NCBI GenBank assembly: GCA_033398695.1
Contig: CM065816.1
Span: 131,537,358 to 131,601,357 of the forward strand
DNA from: Orobanche coerulescens
Taxonomy: Eukaryota > Streptophyta > Magnoliopsida > Lamiales > Orobanchaceae
Direction of reading: 5' to 3'
Length of the DNA: 64,000 nucleotides
Below the pieces are notes generated by a model. That model saw only the letters and a list, made by a program, of their open reading frames with translations, searched no databases and had not been told where the DNA came from. The stretch's first letter is position 1. Every line of letters starts with the position of its first letter. Both the position numbers and the translations under genes were made by a program. Positions 24,197 through 35,702 of the stretch are shown piece by piece.

Positions 24197-25399
24197 GGTT
24201 GCGATTGTGGTGAATATTGTACCTTTGTTGTTGTGTATCTTGGTGAACTGTGATGTTACCCGGGTAGGGACCCGTGAGGCCTCCGGCGGTGCGTGCTTGC
24301 GAGTACGGCCAGTTGATATGGTATGACCATAAGGTTATCAAATTGGGTAGGTCTGTAGGGGGCTTCGAGAATCGTCACTTGCGAGTGCGATGTCACGATA
24401 ACTTATGGGTGTGTTTAAATGATGTTACCCGTGTAGGGACCCATGAGGCCTCCGATGGCGTGTGCTTGCGAGTACGGCCAGTTGTCATGATTTTACCATA
24501 AGGTTATCTAATCGGGTAGGTCTGGAGAGGGCTCCGAGAATCGTCACTTGCGAGTGCGATGTCAAGATAACTTATGAGTGTGTTTTAGCTTGTTTGCGTT
24601 AGTCAATACGGATGGGTCCCATCAAGGCCACAGAGGTGATTTGAGTGTTTCATGTGATAACTCTGAATTGTAAATGTTTGGACCTTGGATCCCGATGTAC
24701 TTGTATTAGTAATTAGTCGTTGAGACTTGGTTGTGAATAGAATCATTTCGACGTTTTTGGTAAACTCTTTTGAAAAGAAGAATTATAAATCTTTCGTGAT
24801 TTTACACTGAGACCCCCAAAGTCTTCAATTATTCTCTTAAATGTGTTTTGGAGTCGTTCTTATGATCTTTCCTAAAGGAAACTGTGTTTGTAAAGAATTT
24901 AGACTCAAGGATCGTGTTGCTACCTTGTCGAAAGGTTATTTTCATAACAGTCGTATTGTTGATGTGTCACTTTATAGCTTGGTTATTTGCTACTGATTTC
25001 CATCGCTAACCCCTCGTTGGGGATTATTTATATTCTTTTCAGGTGTCCTGATTGGAGAGATCAGCTACAGGATCGGCTTGGAGGATGATGTAAAGCAGTG
25101 ATACTAGTCACAGTTGTAGTCGGTTCTCCGTCAGTGATCCGTCAGTCTGAGTGTTCATTTCTAGTTGCTTTGTCATCCTTAAGAGGATGGACATGTTGTG
25201 TAATATGTGATCGAGTTGTATTTTGGTTTATCAGTTGTATAACTATGTTGTGTTTTGAGAGACGTAATCGGTCTACGGTTTTTTTTTTGGTCGATGTGAC
25301 TACATGTGGGTTTTGTTTTGTAGTCTCCTGCCTGGTAGATCCTTGCGGAAAAAGGGGTCTACGGCGTGCGATATCCCTGAGTGGATTGGGGGTGTTACA
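24197..25399 (+). repeat. LTR remnant, right part, ending at a primer-binding site
   Basis: It resumes after the solo LTR insertion and ends GGATTGGGGGTGTTACA at 25399. It is followed by a TGGTATCGGAGC primer-binding site (25404-25415). It contains a 169-bp tandem duplication. Confidence 0.65.
24252..24589 (+). repeat. 169-bp tandem duplication
   Basis: The unit 24252-24420 begins GATGTTACCCGGGTAGGG and is repeated from 24421. Each copy ends near ACTTATGGGTGTG. Confidence 0.85.
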
Positions 25400-27170
25400 T
25401 AAATGGTATCGGAGCTTAGGTTTGCGAAAACCTAGGCAGTTGGGTCTAGTTGGGTCTTATCGAGTCGTGTTTTGTCATGTCACCCGGGTGGACAATTATG
25501 AACAAGTGTGATCATTTGTGATCCGTTGTAATAAGTTGTGATTAGTTGTGACTAGTATCGTGGTGCGGCCATCATCTCCTCGTGACCTATGGATGTGAGT
25601 CTCCTCTTTTATGCGAGGTATCGATATTTCACGATTTCATTTAAATGCGATGATTGTGGTGCATAATTTTGTTTATATAGTGTTGTGTAATGGAATTCGT
25701 GTTTGATATTCGTGGCACCGTTTGTGTATTGAGTTGAATTTATTGATGGTTGAACACCGAATGGTGCAATACGATGTGAAAACTGTGAACCTTAATGTGT
25801 TCCAGAGAATGTATCGATGGTAGAGTTCGTGAGGAACTCAGATGGATGGTTTTGACGTATGTTTGAACTTGGTGTTCACGAATTATATTCAATTGAATTT
25901 GTATTCTCGTTTGCAGATTGGACATGTGGTTTCAAGTTCGATTATTTTTGGATAGTTGTAATTATATCCGCTGCATGTAGGTCTGAAAATGATTTTTTTA
26001 ATTGTAATTATGATCTTGAGTATGTTTGTAAAAGAACCGATTTTTGAAAATAACAACAATTTTGTATGGGTTTTGAAATCGGTTGAAATTTGACGAGTTA
26101 GTCATGTATTTTCAAATGACACCTTTAGACGGTATTTGAAGGAGGCGTTTTAAAGTATTCCGCGTCATTATAGATATGATCGAAAGGATTTTGGAAAAAT
26201 TTTATACTGCAAAACGGCTTGTTGGAACTGAGTCGTTGTAACAAGCTTGATATGTTGTTATGCACGTTGGAGATTTTTTACCGTATTTTCTAAATGTCGG
26301 GATACATTGTTAGGAGTTGATCCTTAACCTTCGGAGCCGCTTTGAGGCTGCTGAGTTGATTCCGCTGTCTTACAGTTAGCTGTTATGGCTGTAAACTTCT
26401 GACTGTCACGGCAATAACCTTGTTGTTACAGTTATATCTGTACTCATTATCGGTCGTTTAATTCCTGTTGACATAGTCATATGGTCCGTCCGTGACGATC
26501 GTGAACTTTAACTGCTGTATCCGTAATGTTGTATTCAGTTGTTTATCCTGTATGGATATTATTGACGTATTATTAATCGTTACCTTTTTTGTTAGCGAAT
26601 TTTGGTTGTACACTTAGATGTTACGACTACATAGTTTGGTTTAATTGTATTATATTATGACGTTGTCCGAATGTGATAGTTGATCGGTGGTAATGATGAT
26701 ATATATTGATAAGGTCATTCTGATCATATCGTTTATCGAGTAGATTGATGTTTCAAAATGTTGTTTTGCAAATGACTTTCAAAACAAAACAGTTATGATA
26801 ATGGGTTCCAAGTTTTGATCAAACGACCGAGTATTAAAAATATTTCTTTTCAAAATTTCATTTCAGCAAAATCATTCAAACTCAGGAATTTTAAAATATT
26901 ATCATTTGAACAAGCATCTCGGAAAATTTTTGTTTTTAAAAATATTACTCATGTTTGACCACAATGATACGTATTTGGTCTTGACCGTGATTGTGTTGGT
27001 AAAGGCCGTACATAGCCAAGTGAATTACTTATGAATTTGAATCTTATTGTTGCAGTGATAGTTCGTGTATTCGTGTAATGACTCAGAGTGAGTATTTTAT
27101 TGTGTTATTTGTTGCCCTATGTTTATTATATGGTGTTTGTTTTGTCGTTCTGAATGGCTGTCAGTTCAGT
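25400..27170 (+). other. Primer-binding site and long untranslated leader of a gag-only gypsy element
   Basis: An initiator-Met-like primer site (25404-25415) lies directly after the LTR. About 1.7 kb without a convincing ORF precedes gag, much longer than in the chromovirus at 52319-52552. The first ~200 bp resembles the leader of the inverted LARD. Confidence 0.55.
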
Positions 27171-28198
27171 ATGCCGAGAGGTCGTGACAATCGGTCGCAC
27201 GATCAGGATCATGCTGTCGGTAATGGCGTTAGTATTGGTGTTGCTACTATACTTCAGCAGGTGGCAGACCAGATGACTCATTTGGCTCAGGCGGTTCAGC
27301 ATAACACTACCGTGACTGAGAACGTCGGGTCGACTCAGTGGCTTAGAGAAGTGATTCGTATGCATCCTCCTCGTTTTGCGGGCGTGAGTAATACTTTGTG
27401 CTGGGACTGTTGGCTTTTCCAATTGGAGAAGATTTTCAAGGCGGTTGTTTGTCCAGAGTAACGGAGGACTCCCATCGCTCAGTTCCTTCTCGATAACGAC
27501 ACTGATAATTGGTGAGAGGCCGTTGAGCCTGAGGATCATGCTATTACTTGGGAAGAGTTCAAGAAGTTGATGGAAGTGGAGTTCTGTCCGGAGCCGATCC
27601 GAGAGTAGATGATCCGAGATTTTATCTAGCCGAGCCGCAGGATATACCCGTGTCACAGGCTATTATCGATTATACTCGACAGCTCACTTACGTGAAGAGG
27701 CAAGTGAGGACCGAGGAAGACAAAATCTGTCATTTTGATATGCGGATGAGACCAGAGGTTCGACAGTACATGTCGGCTTTCACTTGTGCTACATTGAGAG
27801 AGTATCAGAATCGATCCATGGCGTACGAGATGGCATCGTTATCTACTGGGCCTTTACATGAGTCGAAGAGGCAGAGGACGTCTGGAGATTTTTCAGATAG
27901 TGTGAGAGTTGAAACTTCTTCTCATCGAGTTTCGCGTGGTCCTACGGCGAAACCTTCTATTTCTTCGTTTGGTGGAACCAAGAGTTCCAAGTCATCTTCT
28001 TAGACTACTAGTCAGACTGGGAGGTGTTTCAATTGCAACGTTGTAGGTCATGTTCAAGCTAATTGTCCTTCGCGACCAATTACTTGTTATAACTGTGGAC
28101 TCGAGGGCCACATAGTTCAGTATTGTGAACTATTCCATGAAGTTTCCCAGAATCGATCTTCAGCACCATTATCAGGATCGACTCGTGTAGATCACTGA
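27171..28198 (+). pseudogene. Ty3/gypsy Gag (nucleocapsid), broken
   Basis: Gag packages element RNA into virus-like particles. The frame from ATG 27171 gives M-P-R-G-R-D-N-R and the W-L-R-E-V-I-R-M-H-P-P-R-F-A-G region of the retrotransposon gag domain. It then meets stops at 27459-27461, near 27513 and at 27606, and a frameshift near 27630. The second frame continues through P-Q-D-I-P-V-S-Q-A-I and past a TAG at 28001-28003 into two CCHC zinc knuckles: C-F-N-C-N-V-V-G-H-V-Q-A-N-C and C-Y-N-C-G-L-E-G-H-I-V-Q-Y-C. It ends at TGA 28196. The layout is co-linear with the Gag at 52552. No pol follows: the purine tract and LTR come within 90 bp, so this is a gag-only non-autonomous element. Confidence 0.8.
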
Positions 28199-28285
28199 GG
28201 TTTAATTGTTCGTCACTTTGTTGTCTGCTTACTTCTCCCTTTCTTTTTAAGTTTCGGGACGAAACTTCTTTTTAGAGGAGTAGAA

Positions 28286-29502
28286 TGTAATACTCGTGAT
28301 TTTCTCTTTCGGTAATTTTTCATTTTTGGCATTTTTATAATTTCTAGAAACTCGCTTGCGAGCGTTTTGACATTTTGATAACATTTTGTTCTGCGTATTT
28401 GGTCATTTGAGTTTGTTTTGGGGCTGTTTTACCCGAATCCATGTTTTGAGCGACTTTTTCCGCTATTTAGTTCATTTCGTGTGATGGTGGTTCGAAACTA
28501 CGGTTTCGTGTTTCCTATAAGTCGGTTCAACTTTGTTAGACGTGTTGTGAACTTCAGTTTAGTTGTTTGGGCTGTTTTGTAATTTCTCAAAGTTTGGAGG
28601 TAATTACTTCCGTTGTCGTATTCCGAACCATCGGGTAGTCAGAATCGTGTTTTCTTTTAGCACTTGAGTTCGTCGTTGCGCACTCTTATTCAAGGCAAGT
28701 ACGTGTATTATATTTCGTTATGTGTGTTACGGTTTTGATACGGATTACGAACTATGATATCGTGTGTGTGTGTGTTGATGTTCTTCCACCTAGGGACGGT
28801 TCGACGGGATCTATAGGGTCTGATACTAATGGGTACGGCCACGGAAGTGGTTTCCCACCTAGGGATGGTCCGACGGGGCCTCTGGGGTTCGATACTAATG
28901 GGTACAACAGTGGGTTACCAAGTATCGATGTTGTTGTGATGAAATGAGATGATGTAGTGTTTATGAAAATGATGTTTAACGCAAATGTGATATTCCGAAA
29001 TATGGTTTTCAAATGTTTTCTAAATGAGATGATTGTGTTGAATCGTATCGGTATATAATGTAGTGTAATTATGTACTTGCACTAGCCATTCGATTGTTAA
29101 CCCCTTAAATGGGGGAAATACGTTCCATGCATTTCAGGTATCGGGAGAGCTGAGGATCCAACACGGGAACCGCATGCTAAGGATGGCCAAGCATGATGAT
29201 GAGGCTCGAGTCTTTGTTGAATATTTTATTATTATACTTACGTGGTTTGTCGGAGTTAGTCGAGTAAACTTATTATTGTCTTAAGGATGTCATTGAAGTC
29301 CCCTGCGTGGGCAATGAACTTATTTTACTTTATGTTTTTTCTAAAATTGAACTAAAATGTTTTGGCCGAGGCCACGACCCTGTTTAGATTATTAATGTAC
29401 TGTTAAGAGATTATCATGTATTTTGTGTGATGTACTAGCCTGGTAGACCTTGCTGAAGGTTATACGGTGTGTAATATCCCTTATGAGATTTGGGATGTTA
29501 CA
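28286..29502 (+). repeat. 3' LTR (1217 bp) of the gag-only element
   Basis: TGTAATACTCGTG to GGGATGTTACA, preceded by the conserved AAGTTTCGGGACGAAACTT block and AGGAGTAGAA purine tract. It is followed directly by broken copia pol sequence. It has an internal ~75-bp tandem duplication (28790-28930, CCACCTAGGGA units). It does not resemble the LTR remnant at 24197-25399 closely enough to be its partner. Confidence 0.75.
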
Positions 29503-30803
29503 GTAACAGGGTTTCATACCAGGCCCTAGGTGCTTGCTTGAGTCCATACTGTGCTTTATTTAGCCTGTATACAAGGTCTCCGCCTTTAGTGTTGGAAAAC
29601 CCTAGAGGTTGTTCAACATAGTCTTCTCCGATGAGGTCTCCATTTAGGAATGGGCTCTTAACATCCATTTAATATATAATAAAGTTCTTGTGAGCGGTGA
29701 ATACTAGGAATATCCTGATGGCTTCTAGTCGACCTACATGGGCAAAGGTTTCATCATAGTTGATTCCTTCTTCCTGTCTGTATCCTTGGGCTACAAGTCT
29801 GGATTTATTCATGATCACAAGTCTATTTTCGTCCTTTTTGTTTCGGAATACCCATTTAGTTCCTATGACTGTCTCATATGCTAGTCTAGGAATTAGGTAC
29901 CAAATATTGTTCCGTTCGAAACCATTGAGCTCGTCTTCCATCGAATTGATCCAGTGAAAATTATTTAGAACCTCATTGGTCAAAACAGGTTCGAACTGGG
30001 CTAAGAATACAGCTAGGGTGCACATCGCAAGTCTCCTAAGTTCTGCTTGAGAATTCTGTATAGGGAATCTGGACTTCTCAGAATCTGACTCTTCATGTGT
30101 ACAGAGTACAGCGCATTGTGTACTCTGTATTTTTTTTATTTGTGGTCACACCGGAATCGATATCTCTAATTATTAATTACTGGGGGTGATCTCTCCACCA
30201 CCTTCTGCCAGGTTCTAGTTCGGCATCCTGTGTTGTAACTTGTGGAACTGTAGCCTCAACTTCAGCTTGTACAACATCAACTTCGACTGCTTCTGTTCCT
30301 ACAATGACGGGATTGATATCTAGGTCCACAATTGGTTCTATTGGAGTTTGGGGGTCATCAATAGAGTGTTTGGATGCTCTGGGTTAGGCCTTCTACTCAT
30401 GTAGGGTCACAATGGGGTTCATCAAATACTAGATGGACGGATTCCTCTGTTGTCAACTTCTTATTGTTAAATATCCTGAATGCTTTGTTAGCAGAGGAGT
30501 ATCCAACAAAAATCCCTCATCCAACTTTTCGTCGAAGGTCTTCAGTTGATCCTTTCCATTATCGAGCACGTAAAACCTGCATCCAAAAATATGAAAGTAT
30601 GCAACCATTGGAATTTTATTATTCCATACCTCATTTTATTGTGATGCTTGTTGATGATACAACGGTTTTGTGTATAACACGACATATTAGTCGATTCTTT
30701 CCAAAAACGTTGCGGCAACTTGCTTGCGGCTAACATGGTCATTGTTGCTTCTTTCAGCATTTTGTTGTTACGCTCAGCAACACCATTTAATTGAGGAGTC
30801 CGG
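29503..30803 (-). pseudogene. Copia pol: integrase C-terminal part and reverse transcriptase
   Basis: From 30803 leftwards the integrase resumes right after the insertion point: P-x-T-P-Q-L-N-G-V-A-E-R-N-N-K-M, then A-A-S-K-L-P-Q-R-F-W and C-Y-T-Q-N-R-C. A degraded linker with several stops and frameshifts follows. The RT ORF at 30025-29669 has the copia motifs [12 protein letters not shown] and [21 protein letters not shown] stop then replaces a Gln codon just before M-D-V-K-S-P-F-L-N-G. The frame reaches Y-G-L-K-Q-A-P-R-A-W-Y and is cut by the LTR at 29502. The Y-x-D-D core and RNase H are absent. It is clearly non-functional. Confidence 0.8.
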
Positions 30804-32405
30804 TGACACGTTCTTAGTGTAACTATCGCAAGTGCACGATATCATATCAAGTAGTAAGTGGACTTTTTGAGTCCGGTTTATCGATCCCACGAGGAAGTTT
30901 GGTTATAATTTGAATTATACACTATTAGTCTATTTTTATAGATACTAAGATGAGTGAAACACATAATTAAAGAGTTTGGTTTAATAATTGCAAAGAAAAT
31001 GCAATAATAGTTTTAATATTTTAAGGAAATAAAAAGATTGCAACAATAATAGATTGATTAACGATAAAATGAAATAGTTGGGATTACAAACTTAGTTCGT
31101 CATTAGTTATAGAAGATGTATAGGAGATCATAAGATGAATTTACTTATTATGTTGTGTAGATTCGATTTTCCTTAAAAAGACGATTTCTCTTTCGAACTA
31201 TAAAACGCCCCTTACGTATTGAATCAATCCACTATATTTCTATGTTGACTGGCTTCAATACATAGCATTAGGATTTATGAAAATAACACAAAGAATCATC
31301 TAAGGTCTAGAGGTATATTTCTATCCCCTAGAACAACTTAGAGTGAAGATCATTTTATCTAATCAAACATATTTTCTTTCGAAACATATGAAGACCATAA
31401 ATATCGTCATTTATTGGCCAAATAAATAAAGATTGTTAAAATAATGAAAATCACACACAATAATAAGTAATTCACAATATATCTTTATACAAACTTAAAT
31501 AACATGACTAACCTTGTTTATAATCCCAACTAAAGGTAATTTAGCCCATGAAGGGTTTAATATTCATAATACAAGCTTGAGTGGTCATTATTAATTGAAT
31601 CAAGAGAAAGAATTGATCCTCACTCCCTTAGTAGATAAAGGAGAAAGAAGCAATAAACTCTCTGAACAACATATGCTATACCACACTTGCACAAATCACT
31701 CAAGAACACAAGTGTGTTCTTCACACAAAAAGAAAATATTACAAAAAGTGAAAAATTATAAGATGAATGATGATTGATGATGGATCTAAGGGGTCTATTT
31801 ATACACCTAAAGTCATCTAATAGCTTCAAAACTCCAGCATTATTACAATAGATCGGATCAATGCCAGCATCCCCTCAATAATACACAAAAAGTATAAAAA
31901 AATTAGACAAATTATCACAATCTGTCAAGAGTTACGGCCGTAACATTAAGGAGTTACGGACGTAACAAGGATGTCTTACGGCCGTAACATTCAGTAGTTA
32001 CGGCCGTAACTTGGCTTCGTCAATTTGCTCACTGGTTGCTTTGAGAGTTACGTTTTCAGCCCAGAATTTCTCAGACTTTGCGTTTTTCCCTAAATCTTCT
32101 TCGGATGATAACTTTTGATATATAACTCTGATTTTGAATCCGTAAAGACTGCCGAATTCGTCTCGGAAAGCCCTACAACATGAATATATTAAAATTCAAC
32201 AAAGAGAATATTTTATAAACATGTTATTTCTTGAGTAAATCAGTTATTCAATTTGATTAAGACTAGATTTACATCATCATCCGATAAAAATAAAATTATT
32301 AAAAACTAATTAATTAAAAGAAAAAAAAATGAGTAGACTTGCTCAATTATGGGTGATATTTATCGATACAAACTATAGATAAGTGTATAAAACTGACACT
32401 TATCA
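30804..32405 (-). repeat. 3' LTR of the LOG element (1602 bp)
   Basis: It starts TGATAAGTGTCAG at 32405 and ends CTAAGAACGTGTCA at 30804. It is visibly near-identical to 35703-37307 with scattered substitutions, implying a fairly recent insertion. Confidence 0.9.
31794..32009 (-). promoter_or_regulatory. Four palindromes at exact 22-bp spacing, and TATA box
   Basis: TTACGGCCGTAA or one-base variants start at 31932, 31954, 31976 and 31998, exactly 22 bp apart. The TATA-like TATAAATAGA (31803-31794, minus) lies about 130 bp downstream in the reading direction. Confidence 0.7.
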
Positions 32406-34014
32406 CACCCCCAAACTTGAATTCTTGCTAGTCCCGAGCAAGACTCTTTATTATTCACGCTCCAAAAATAAAAATAAGAAAAATTAATACACACATAAAT
32501 TAAAATATAAAAAGAGAAAAGGAGATCAAAATGCCATTAATACACAACAACTAGCTTTATACAGTAGATAGAAATGAATCAAGATTCAAAATAAATCTAA
32601 TAATGATTTTGAAGTTAAAACACGGTTTTATTTTGTAATTCCAAAATGTAAGGTTTCCCCCCAAAAGGCTGATTATTTCTTTCCCACTCGTGATACACAC
32701 GACTCCCTTTAATGGTTGCTCTCGATCACTCGTTTATTTTTCGACTCAATGTGAAGAAGAATTTCATTGGCGTCATCAAATATTGTGATTTTTCACGAAA
32801 TTGAGTGTATTGAAATTCAGCCGCTAATTAATTTAAATCTGCTCATAAACTACATCCCTTAGTGATAGCTTTCACACCGTTATTTGCTAACGTGTAGCTC
32901 TTTTCACCAACACAATTTCTATCTCATTTTTTTAAAAGTTGATAGCTTTCACACCGTTATTTGCTAACGTGTAGCTCTTTTCACCAATTTTTTTGTGAGA
33001 CGGCAGCTATGCACCAACAATGATTAGTCCTTTATTTTTCGCAAAATTTAAGACCCCCAAAATTAGGCAGCTATTGCTGCTCAACACTTCTCCTTTTCGC
33101 CATTTTTTTAGGTGATAGCTTTCACACCGTTATTTGCTAACGTGTAGCTCTTTTCACCAATGACTCCTTTTTTTTAGGGAATAGAATTTTTGCATAAAAT
33201 CATTTCTTAGTTAAGCATGAATAATCAAAAACTCCACAAATTAAGTAAATTTCAGTTCTATTTTTCATCAAGCGACTGATTCTTCTTTTCTCAAGGTAAC
33301 GAATGACTCGATTTTTTATGATAACTACAAGGCTTGGAAAGAGAGATTAAGGCTCAATAATTTTGGAATATACAATTTTTTTAACCGGTTTAAAACGATT
33401 TTAGAAACTAGTATATAGCTAACTTATTGGTGTTATGGCCAGATCTAGAAATCTCACAAATATATATATATATACTAAAAAAAAATTTAAGGCAAAAAAC
33501 CAAAATAATCAAAACACACCAAAATACCAACACACCAAAATAATTAAACATACCACCCCCAAACTTGAAAATAAAACTGTCCTCAGTTTTTTTAAAAATA
33601 AAATAAAATAAAAAGCAATGCAGAAAAGCAGAATACTCCCTGGTAAGAAAGTTGATGCTTGAGCTAACGCCTTTTTAGAATATGCAAGAGAATAAATATA
33701 CGAGGCACAAAACAAAAGAAAATAAAATATACTCGGAAGTATAACACAATTTTTAAGATGCGCATTACGAAAGTCCGAAGAGCCGCCTTACGCTGCCATC
33801 AATGCTTTTATAAAAAAAACACACAATAAAAATTACAGCAATAAAATAACAATACATAAATCGCGAATAGATGCGCGTCAAGAGATCAAGAAGAAACTCC
33901 TTAAGCTGCCACCATTTAGCACGATTATTACACACGACAGAAAGTAAAAATACAAGAGGTCTGATATGGGTTATCAAAGGGAGAGGAATTAATCCACTTT
34001 TCATTTTCTCAAGG
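32406..34014 (-). other. 3' non-coding region of the LOG element
   Basis: About 1.6 kb with no convincing ORF. It contains three identical hairpin repeats, a second purine-tract-like AAGTTTGGGGGTGG near 33565-33552, and the functional tract at 32418-32406. Short ORFs here have low complexity and no family resemblance. Confidence 0.6.
32864..33160 (-). repeat. Three identical 47-bp hairpin repeats
   Basis: Identical 47-bp copies at 32864-32910, 32941-32987 and 33114-33160 are separated by unrelated spacers of 30 and 126 bp. Each contains ACACCGTTA-TTTGC-TAACGTGT, a stem-loop with one bulge, extended by AGCT on both sides. Confidence 0.85.
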
Positions 34015-34625
34015 TTAATCTTCCATCCAGACAATTTTAGCTAGAGCTGGATCTGGTTGAGGAACAAATTCATTGAGTTTTTTGATTAGTTCATCTGGTG
34101 TTATTGCAACGACTATGATTCGTTTAGCACGCTCGGAAATAAATCTCTTTTCAGCAGAGTAGTCGATGAAAGATAGTAAACCATCAAAGAAACCATTGAT
34201 ATTAAGCAGACCTATTGGTTTTTGATGAACATTTAGCTGGACTCTGGTAACCACATGAAAATGTTCCTCAAGAGTGCCAAAACCACCGAGAAGGGTGATA
34301 AAGGCGCCAGAATTATTTATCATGTGAGTAATGCGATCTTGCATATTTACAGATCTAAACTCATCTCCAATAGTTGACCCGGTGATTTTACTTTCAGCCA
34401 GAGGTTTTGGAATTATTCCCAACACTCTTACTCCTTCCATATAGGCGACGGCACTCGTCCCATTAATCCTAGACTTCCTCCTCCGTAAACTACATGAATG
34501 CATTTTTCTCCTAAGGTACGACCCAAGTTGTGGGCTGCTTCAGTAAAGCATGCCTCTTTTCCATAACTAGCTCCACCAAAAATGCAGACTGTGCTAAATT
34601 TTTTTGATGAAGATGATGACTCCAT
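34015..34625 (-). pseudogene. LOG: LOG-type cytokinin riboside 5'-monophosphate phosphoribohydrolase, retrotransposon-borne, one frameshift
   Basis: LOG enzymes release active cytokinin bases from their riboside monophosphates. From ATG 34625 the protein begins M-E-S-S-S-S-S-K-K-F and keeps V-C-I-F-G-G-A and V-V-Y-G-G-G-S-L-G-L-M-G. A frameshift near 34445 moves it to the second frame: G-V-R-V-L-G-I-I-P-K-P-L, the M-x-x-R helix, then the signature at 34290-34264. The usual P-G-G-x-G-T-x-x-E reads L-G-G-F-G-T-L-E-E, so the Pro is replaced while the GT and Glu remain. It continues K-P-I-G-L-L-N to a normal C terminus (W-M-E-D, stop 34015). About 203 codons match the usual LOG length. There are no introns, whereas plant LOG genes normally have several, which suggests capture from mRNA. 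The copy lies between element LTRs in the element's own orientation. Confidence 0.85.
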
Positions 34626-35048
34626 TTTTGAAAAGAAATTATTTAGAGAGAAACAGAGAAAAGTGCAAGTTTGAGGGATGAATAAAAGAAACAAGCACAA
34701 TGTTTATTTATAGAAGAAAAATAAGGTAAAAATTGTTAAACAAGTTTGTGATTGCGTTGATTGCGCTTCAACTACTCAATAGAATAATGAATGCATTTAT
34801 CGCGTATCGCATTTTTTATTAGAAAATCTCACCACACGACAAAAATAAAAGATACTTACGCATATGTATAGTAGTTGTGATTGTGGCTCACATCTTCCTC
34901 TGATATTACGTTCAAAAACGGCCTAAATTCCTTCTGAGTCGGGGAGAAGCTTCCCATCCATTTTTCTTACAAATTGGCAAACAGGGTCTTTTAACGTCAG
35001 ATTCCCAAGACATTGTTCATATTCTGGTTTGAATTTATTCCACAAACA
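34626..35048 (-). other. Spacer between the two cargo ORFs
   Basis: About 420 bp, AT-rich with no convincing ORF. It may be the 5' leader of the captured LOG transcript. Confidence 0.5.
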
Positions 35049-35475
35049 TCAAATTCCGTAATGTACGAGTCCACTAGGATGCGTGTCAAGAGAAATTTCG
35101 ATATTATCTAAATTCTCTTTATTCAGACCATCCTTAATGAACTGAATGTTATCTTCTCTGTTTGTAGATGGAATTCCTAAAGATCGACATTTTAAATTAC
35201 AGTTCCATCTAGCACATTTATAACAAACGGCTGTCATCTTTGCTCGTCGTTTCTTGGCATATGAACTTTTTCCAAGCCCTGGTAAAAATCTAGTCGGTGT
35301 TTCTGTGAATTCACCCTCTATTCTTACTGGCTTCAATAATGAATCTTATGTCAAAAGGTATGCTTGTATTCATAAGCAACCTCATCCTTTCAAGTCTCGT
35401 CTTATAAATCTTTAAAATGACATTTTTGCTTAGAAAGGGAAATCTTTTTTCAATTTTATTCAAAGTTTCTTCCAT
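35049..35475 (-). pseudogene. Cysteine-rich basic ORF resembling flexivirus nucleic-acid-binding proteins, frameshifted
   Basis: The ORF starts at ATG 35475 (M-E-E-T-L-N-K-I-E), 203 bp after the primer-binding site, in the gag position. The first frame contains R-L-E-R-M-R-L-L and I-P-F-D-I-R-F-I-I-E-A-S-K-N-R-G, then a stop near 35311. The overlapping frame continues S-S-Y-A-K-K-R-R-A-K followed by C-Y-K-C-x4-C-x3-C. An N-terminal helical part, then S-x-Y-A-x-x-R-R-A and a Cys cluster is the layout of the small 3'-proximal nucleic-acid-binding proteins of carlaviruses and relatives (Carla_C4 type). This is a resemblance by eye. It could instead be a divergent zinc-knuckle Gag remnant. Total length is about 142 codons across both frames, and at least one frameshift disables it. 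Confidence 0.45.
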
Positions 35476-35702
35476 GATAAAAAAAATAATGAAAAAGGAT
35501 AAAATATCTACAAATATCAGTTGTTGTGGGAAACTGAAAAATACGACTTTAATAGTCACGGAGTACCGTTATCCGCCACTTGACCGGACAAACACAATTG
35601 CGTACTAAGTTACAATGTCGAGAAATTGTATCGATAACAATAGTTTACAATGTAAGATTTCAAAATAAAACTTATACTTCCCCGGCAATGGCGCCAAAAA
35701 CT
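35476..35702 (-). other. Leader and tRNA-Asp-type primer-binding site of the LOG element
   Basis: The primer site TGGCGCCATTGCCGGGGA lies within 10 bp of the LTR end at 35703. It differs by one base from the site in the Athila element at 41752-41769. The remaining leader is non-coding. Confidence 0.8.

Noticed and set aside
34015..34625. LOG as an ordinary host gene
   Set aside because: It has no introns, has a frameshift, and sits between LTRs with primer site and purine tract in element orientation.
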